Of a DNA stretch of 64,000 bases, positions 59,739-64,000 are shown in pieces. Within the stretch, counting starts at the first letter, position 1, and each line of letters opens with the position of its first letter. Source of the stretch: Streptomyces chattanoogensis. GTDB taxonomy: Bacteria > Actinomycetota > Actinomycetes > Streptomycetales > Streptomycetaceae. The stretch spans positions 1 through 64,000 of the forward strand of contig NZ_LGKG01000139.1 in NCBI RefSeq assembly GCF_001294335.1, given 5' to 3'. The notes beneath the pieces are model-generated. The model had not been told where the DNA came from and made no database searches. It saw only the letters and a list, made by a program, of their open reading frames with translations. Both the position numbers and the translations under genes were made by a program.

Positions 59739-61202
59739 TCACTGGCGGCTGACGGTGCGGGTCACGCCGGCGAAGACCGTCGTGGCCAGAATCCACCCGG
59801 CGATGACAAGGGCGTAGGAAAGCGTCTGGTACCAGCCCTGCGGGGCGAACGCCCCTTCCTGGCCGAAGGAGATCACCGGCAGCAGCAGGTCGAGCGTGAA
59901 GAACACCGGGTTGAAGTCGGGGGCCTCGGACGCCTTGAGCGGGCGGGGGTGGTGCAGGCTGTAGGCGGCCGATCCGACGGCGAGCAGGGACGCCAGCCAG
60001 ACACAGGCGAGCATGGGGCGGAAGCCGTAGCCGACCGTGATCTCTTGGAGGTGCCCCCACACACGGCCGTACCAGGGGAGGGTCCGGCGGTGCCTGCGGA
60101 GCTTGGCGAGCTGGACGACGCGGGCGGCGTGGTCGTCCCCGACGCGCAGGTAGGACGCGGTCAGCTGCTCGTAGCCATGGGGGAGATAGCCCTCGCGGTC
60201 CTTGTTCAGCATCGCCAGGCGGCGCTCTGCGGGCTCGTGCGGGGTGAGGGTGGTGTAGACGAGGCCGTTGAGGAGCACCTCGTCCGGAACCGCCTCCGGT
60301 TCCAGGAGCAGGGCGTCGACCTGGGCGCGGCGCAGGTTCAGCGTGCCTTCCATGGGCGGACTCTTGCGCAGCCAGAGTTCCCCGATGGTGCAGCTGCTTG
60401 CGCGCAGCGCCGCGTCGCCGGGGTTCGACAGGCGTGCGTACGACAGGTCGAGCCGCCCGCTGATGCGGGCGCCCCGCAGGCCGATCCAGCCTTGCGTGTG
60501 GATGCGCCGCATGTGGAAGTCGCCTCCCACGGCGAGAGTCTGCCCGTCGAGGGCGACGCTGCCCGGGTGGCTGAGCCGTGCATCGTCGAGGCTGGCCGAC
60601 CCGCCGATCGAGGCGCCGCTGAGCCGCACCTCTCCGTGTGTGCGCAGTCCGGGCGCCCACAGATTGTCCCCGATGGCCGTATAGCCGAGCCGGAGGGCAG
60701 GCCCTACGGCGTCCGGCGGAGTGATCTCGCAGCCGTCCATGAACAGCGCCCCGGCGATCTGCGCCCCGTCCCACCGCACCGGCCCGAGGAACCGGCAGCC
60801 GGTCAGATGCACCATGCCGTCCACGCGTACGGTGGCGGCGGCCAGCCCCGGCAGTACGGAGCCGGTCAGGTCCAGCTGGCGCAGCCGGGAGGCGTACAGC
60901 AGGGGTACGTCCTCGAAGAAGCAGTCGCTCAGCCGGATGGCATGGTCGATCGTGCCGTGCTGCAGATCGAGGGCCCCGGTGATCCGCGCGCCCGCCAGTC
61001 TGAGGGCGGGTATCTCTCCGTCCTCCAGCGGGCTGTTGAGGAGCAGGGCCCGCAACACGGCGGCCCGGACGGTCCGTTCGGGTCCCCAGTCCGCCCCCTG
61101 CGCCGTGTCCTCGTCGTCCGCCGTACGGAGATCCACGGACGTGCCCCGGGGAAAGGCCTGCCACACCCGCAGCTCCGCAGGCATAAGATCGTTTATGTCC
61201 AC
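59739..61202 (-). CDS. Membrane protein with beta-helix (pentapeptide-like) domain
   Basis: A 487-residue protein from GTG 61202 (ATG at 61184 is an alternative). Residues about 65-330 form regular beta-helix-type repeats (LRLAGARITGALDLQHGTIDHAIRLSDC, RLSGASIGGSASLDDARLSHPGSVALDG, IGLRGARISGRLDLSYARLSNPGDAAL), related to pentapeptide repeats. The last 130 residues contain two to three membrane helices (MLACVWLASLLAVGSAAYSL, FFTLDLLLPVISFG, LSYALVIAGWILATTVFAGVT). Homologues are often labelled oxidoreductase without evidence. A membrane-bound sensor or scaffold is likelier. Confidence 0.8.
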   Translation of the reverse strand: MDINDLMPAELRVWQAFPRGTSVDLRTADDEDTAQGADWGPERTVRAAVLRALLLNSPLEDGEIPALRLAGARITGALDLQHGTIDHAIRLSDCFFEDVPLLYASRLRQLDLTGSVLPGLAAATVRVDGMVHLTGCRFLGPVRWDGAQIAGALFMDGCEITPPDAVGPALRLGYTAIGDNLWAPGLRTHGEVRLSGASIGGSASLDDARLSHPGSVALDGQTLAVGGDFHMRRIHTQGWIGLRGARISGRLDLSYARLSNPGDAALRASSCTIGELWLRKSPPMEGTLNLRRAQVDALLLEPEAVPDEVLLNGLVYTTLTPHEPAERRLAMLNKDREGYLPHGYEQLTASYLRVGDDHAARVVQLAKLRRHRRTLPWYGRVWGHLQEITVGYGFRPMLACVWLASLLAVGSAAYSLHHPRPLKASEAPDFNPVFFTLDLLLPVISFGQEGAFAPQGWYQTLSYALVIAGWILATTVFAGVTRTVSRQ

Positions 61203-61262
61203 CAGCCGGGACTCTGGCGCCGCGCCCGGACGCTGTCAACTTCCTGAGCTGCCCGGCCCGGC

Positions 61263-61655
61263 TCAGGCGGCGGTGTCCGGGGGAGTGAACACGCAGAACT
61301 CATTCCCCTCGGGGTCCCCCATCACATGCCAGTCGATCTCGTGGTCACGCTCACGGATCACGGTCGCCCCCAGGGCGACGAGCCGGTCCGGGTCTCCCCA
61401 CACGTCGAGGTGCATGCGGTTCTTGACCGTCTTGTGCTCCGGCACCGGATTGACCCAGATCAACGGGCCGGCTCCGGCCGGATCGCTGATCGGGACCGGC
61501 CACTGCACCGGACGCTGACCCCCGTCTGCGGCCGGCCTGCGCACATAGCCGATCGCCGCACACCACCAGTCGGCCAGCGCCTGGTGATCGACAGCGTCCA
61601 CCGCAAGGTCCTTGAAGCGGGCGGGTGCCTCGTCCTTGTCATGCATGCCGACCAT
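61263..61655 (-). CDS. VOC-superfamily (glyoxalase-like) protein
   Basis: About 130 residues. The ATGs at 61655 and 61646 cannot be separated. FKDLAVDAVDHQALADWWCAAIGYVRR and NRMHLDVWGDPDRLVALGATVIRERD-IDWHVMGDPEGNEFCVF match the common actinobacterial VOC pattern, with metal-type positions in MHLDV and the NEFCVF Glu. The reaction is unknown. The stretch 61656-61888 upstream has no supported gene. Confidence 0.85.
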   Translation of the reverse strand: MVGMHDKDEAPARFKDLAVDAVDHQALADWWCAAIGYVRRPAADGGQRPVQWPVPISDPAGAGPLIWVNPVPEHKTVKNRMHLDVWGDPDRLVALGATVIRERDHEIDWHVMGDPEGNEFCVFTPPDTAA

Positions 61656-61888
61656 AGAAGCATGATCGACAAGGCCCTGCCAGGCGCTGCCAGGCCGTGC
61701 TCCGGCCCACCGTCCTCCGCGTATCGGTGCGCCCCAGCCGCCTCCTCTGCATGCCGTGGGGCCACTGTGTATGACCTCGTCGGGGATCCGGCCTCTCGCC
61801 GTTTTGGTGAGGAGAGCGGCCTGGAAGGTGCCGGAGGGGCTGGGGCGCGCGACCGAATGCCTGCGGTGCTGCTGAGGCGCGATGGGAT

Positions 61889-62272
61889 CTACAGGTCGCC
61901 CTTGATGTAGGAGCGTGCTGCAGCCATGACGTCCTTGAAGCGGTCGGCGGCGATCGCCTGGAGGGGCGAATCGTCGTCGAGCTGTGGGTTCATGCCGATC
62001 ATCCATGCGCGCGCCGTGTGGCAGTTCTCGGCGTGCTCGATGGTTTGGAAGACCTGGAAGGCGGCGCGCAGACGGAGTTCCGAATCGATGCGCGGGGTGT
62101 TGTGCGCGGTGCACCATTTGCCGACCTGCTTGGGGTCTTCGATGCCGGCGATGTGGGCCGTGAGCCGTTGGCTGAAGGTGTCCTGCAGGAACCGTGCGAT
62201 CTCGGCAATGGTCTGTCGTGCAGTCTCGCGGTGGGCGGCTTCTTCAGCGGTGATCTCTCGCTGGGTTTGCAT
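61889..62272 (-). CDS. DUF2384-like (Xre/MbcA/ParS) antitoxin candidate
   Basis: A 127-residue protein with GAGGAG just before the ATG. The middle AHIAGIEDPKQVGKWCTAHNTPRIDSELRLRAAFQVFQTIEHAENCHTARAWMIGMNPQLDDDSPLQAIAADRFKDVMAAARSYIKGD fits two patterns. The first part (VGKW-PR-E-RLR) is the recognition end of an Xre-like helix-turn-helix. The second (ARAWMIGMNPQLDDDSPLQAI) is the toxin-binding domain of MbcA/ParS antitoxins. A RES-domain gene lies 530 bp upstream on the same strand. Pairing is inferred. Confidence 0.7.
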   Translation of the reverse strand: MQTQREITAEEAAHRETARQTIAEIARFLQDTFSQRLTAHIAGIEDPKQVGKWCTAHNTPRIDSELRLRAAFQVFQTIEHAENCHTARAWMIGMNPQLDDDSPLQAIAADRFKDVMAAARSYIKGDL

Positions 62273-62803
62273 GGTCTCCTCGTTCCTCGTCGCTGGCGTC
62301 CCTGGGGGTGCGTGAGCGGAGGATGGGCGCGGGGCGCCGGTAAAGGCTGATAGGCGCTGCACAATTCCTGGCCGGCTTGTGTGCCCGGCCAGGTGGTCAG
62401 CCGCGGTGGGCGGTGTGGCGCCGTATGGGCGTGGCCGTGCGGTGGTTCGCTGCGGCGGAACGCATGGTGGCAGCCTGGAGGAGATGGGGAGGGTGGTGCG
62501 TCCGTGCGAGGGCACACGCTGCTCGGTCGGGGGGTGGCGGCTGGCCGGGAGGTAAGTGGATCAGTCTGTGTTCCAACATGGGTTCTCCTGTTTGGTGTTG
62601 AGGTAAGGCTACCCGTTTACACGCTGCCTACTCCACCGTTTTCCCCCTTCAAAACACCCTCAAAGTCCACCATCTACTGGAGAGTAGTGTTCTGAGCTGG
62701 GGTCTTGCCGTCTGCGCGGCCGGGGGAAGTCGTGGGAGTGAACTGAGTCATGACACGGCGAATGCGCCCCTTCGAGCGACGTTTACGCCCACCCGCAGCA
62801 GGC
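62273..62803. other. Gap between RES gene and antitoxin candidate, with one weak small frame
   Basis: A 60-codon minus-strand frame at 62397-62579 has a good ribosome site (CAGGAG). Its product is His/Pro/Arg-rich with no recognisable fold, so I do not call it a gene. A lower-GC stretch near 62600-62690 probably holds a promoter. Confidence 0.4.
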
Positions 62804-63493
62804 TCACCACACGGTGAGCCCGTACTCCTTCGCGACCTCCTGCAGTTCCACCGACTCGGCGAGGACCGGCCTGCGCTCGGCTTCCTCGAGGTCGGTGCCG
62901 TTCAGGATCGCCCAGCACCTGCGTCCGCCGTACCCGGAGTGGTAGGTGATGCCCTGCGCCAGCATGTGGCCGGCCGCATTGCGCTGGGCAACGGTCCAGG
63001 CCGCGATCTGCCGGGCGATCCGCCGGTCACGGCCGTGGATGTGATCGTCCGTCAGCGGCCCGCTGAGGCCCCAGGCGGCGAGTTCGCTGTGGAGTTCCTT
63101 GGCGAGGACCGCCCGCGTCGCCTCGCAGTCGACATCGAGGAAACGGGCTTCCTTGTGGGGGAGCAGCCGCACCAGGATGCGGTGTTCGCGCCAGCTGGAG
63201 GGGAGGTGGCCGGGTTTCATGAGGGCGGGGGCGGCCGATTCGTCGTCCAGGAGGGCCCGGATGACGGGCTGTACGCGGAAGGGCGCCAGGCCCTCCGCAT
63301 AGCAGCCGGTGAGTTCGCTGCAGCAGTAGAGCATCCCGAAGTTGGGGAGGCTGAAGCGGCCGGCCGAGGAGCCCAGGCTGGTCTCGAGTTCGAGCCGGTT
63401 GTACTGCAGCGGGTCCTCTGCCCTGCCCAGTCGCCATACGCCGCGAGGCGGGGCGGCGATCAGGGTGACCGGCGGCTCGTCGTACGTGGTCAT
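62804..63493 (-). CDS. RES-domain protein, probable toxin (NAD+-degrading)
   Basis: A 229-residue protein. The RES pattern is visible: VWRLGRAEDPLQYNRLELETSLGSSAGRFSLPNFGMLYCCSELTGCYAEGLAPFR supplies the conserved Arg and the Glu (near residue 67). GITYHSGYGGRRCWAIL supplies the conserved Ser. RES toxins of the MbcT/Res class deplete NAD+ and are neutralised by Xre/DUF2384 antitoxins such as the candidate at 61889. The chain is somewhat longer than minimal RES toxins. Related stand-alone RES proteins also exist, so a toxin role is probable but not certain. Confidence 0.75.
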   Translation of the reverse strand: MTTYDEPPVTLIAAPPRGVWRLGRAEDPLQYNRLELETSLGSSAGRFSLPNFGMLYCCSELTGCYAEGLAPFRVQPVIRALLDDESAAPALMKPGHLPSSWREHRILVRLLPHKEARFLDVDCEATRAVLAKELHSELAAWGLSGPLTDDHIHGRDRRIARQIAAWTVAQRNAAGHMLAQGITYHSGYGGRRCWAILNGTDLEEAERRPVLAESVELQEVAKEYGLTVW

Positions 63494-63828
63494 CGATGAG
63501 GCCGCCTTCCTGCCGTGGGTGCCGGGGGAGCGAAGGGATGGTGTGGCGGGGGAGGGACGGCCGGTATCCGGGTTGTGGTGTGTGCCGGTAAGGCGGCAGG
63601 GGAGGGCTGGGCCGCTAAGGCTGCGTTCATGGGACCTCGCTGGGGATGTGCTGGCAGCTGGCGGAGTCGGACGGCTGTTGCCGGGCCGTGCAGGCCGTGT
63701 GCGCGGTGCGCGCCGGTGCCTGTGGCGGATCATTTTCCCGGAGGAGCCGCTGGCATGTGCCGATTTCGGCTTGAGGTCGGGGGCGCACACCGGGAGCGCT
63801 GCGGCGTACGTGCGGCGCACGGCCGTCG
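63494..63828. other. Gene-free stretch upstream of RES gene
   Basis: About 335 bp. No coding frame, hairpin or operator was convincing. Confidence 0.4.
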
Positions 63829-64000
63829 TCAGGTCTGGTCCAGGTGGAGACGGAACACCCGGACTCCTGCTTCGCCGGTGGCCAGCAGGCAGGGGGAAGC
63901 CGGTGTGGTGCCCAGCGAGGGGTGGCGGGCGGCGAGGCTGGTGGTGGGCCGGCCGGTGATGATCTGCAGCAGGGGGCTTCCGGTGGCGGCGTCCCACAGG
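63829..64000 (-). CDS. WD40-repeat protein, C-terminal end, truncated by window edge
   Basis: The minus-strand frame entering from 64000 reads LWDAATGSPLLQIITGRPTT, later CLLATGEAGVRVFRL, and stops at 63829. LWDAATG is the classic end of a WD40 blade, and GVRVFRL fits the last strand. The start and the bulk of the gene lie outside the window, so size and other domains are unknown. In Streptomyces such proteins are often large NTPase-WD40 regulators or kinases. Confidence 0.75.
   Translation of the reverse strand, partial: LWDAATGSPLLQIITGRPTTSLAARHPSLGTTPASPCLLATGEAGVRVFRLHLDQT

Noticed and set aside
62397..62579. 60-codon minus-strand frame with CAGGAG
   Set aside because: The ribosome site is good, but the His/Pro/Arg-rich product has no protein-like pattern. 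Kept only as a note in the gap entry.

Overview
The window is GC-rich actinobacterial DNA, almost certainly a Streptomyces chromosome. Codon third positions are strongly G/C, GTG starts and ATGA/GTGA stop-start overlaps are common, and there are mycothiol-, F420- and KstR-type genes plus an actinobacterial type A RNase P RNA. The left edge cuts the 3' end of a cytochrome c oxidase subunit I gene. The right edge cuts the 3' end of a WD40-repeat gene on the minus strand. No tRNA, rRNA or CRISPR array was seen.

Steroid theme (about 1.1-3.9, 12.8-15.9, 25.3-28.8 and 42.0-45.5 kb). Separate transcription units encode a CYP125-type P450, a FadA5-type thiolase, an aldehyde dehydrogenase with a 3Fe-4S ferredoxin, a two-domain FadE34-type acyl-CoA dehydrogenase, an Ltp1-type thiolase-like protein, a MaoC hydratase, a zinc alcohol dehydrogenase and a 17-beta-HSD4-type dehydrogenase. 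A KstR homologue (14958-15647) lies among them. Sequences fitting the KstR operator pattern T-NN-AAC-NN-GTT-NN-A lie upstream of these units at 12828, 15830, 25360 and 42040 (exact) and at 2628 and 12908 (one mismatch). Together they look like a sterol side-chain oxidation regulon. No ring-degradation genes are present. Divergent from kstR is a glycosyltransferase - methyltransferase - alpha/alpha-barrel cassette, followed by a lipoprotein, a mycothiol-dependent enzyme and an F420-type oxidoreductase.

Vitamin B12 theme (5.35-11.56 kb, minus strand). A cobalamin riboswitch precedes five packed genes: a secreted, membrane-anchored prenyltransferase-fold protein, a second anchored secreted protein, and the T, AA and S parts of an ECF transporter. 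They look like a B12 uptake system with extracellular binding components.

Mobile element (31.19-38.73 kb). A serine-integrase element of about 7.5 kb has inserted into the start of a NarL-type response-regulator gene. The rest of that operon (ABC ATPase, permease, histidine kinase) lies on the right side, and most of the regulator lies on the left. The 8-bp sequence TCCTCGGC occurs at both junctions. The element carries a DUF397/XRE regulatory module and a scaffold-like plus HK97-type major capsid pair, but no visible terminase, portal, protease or tail gene. It is therefore a candidate capsid-encoding satellite.

The remaining DNA (45.6-64 kb) is mostly housekeeping: Nif3 protein, C4 zinc-ribbon coiled coil, bifunctional RNase H/alpha-ribazole phosphatase, KDPG aldolase, YaaA, RNB ribonuclease, MerR and TetR regulators with clear dyad operators, rnpB, and a probable RES toxin with a DUF2384-like antitoxin. 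Tandem and dispersed GGACGTC-type repeats fill several intergenic regions.
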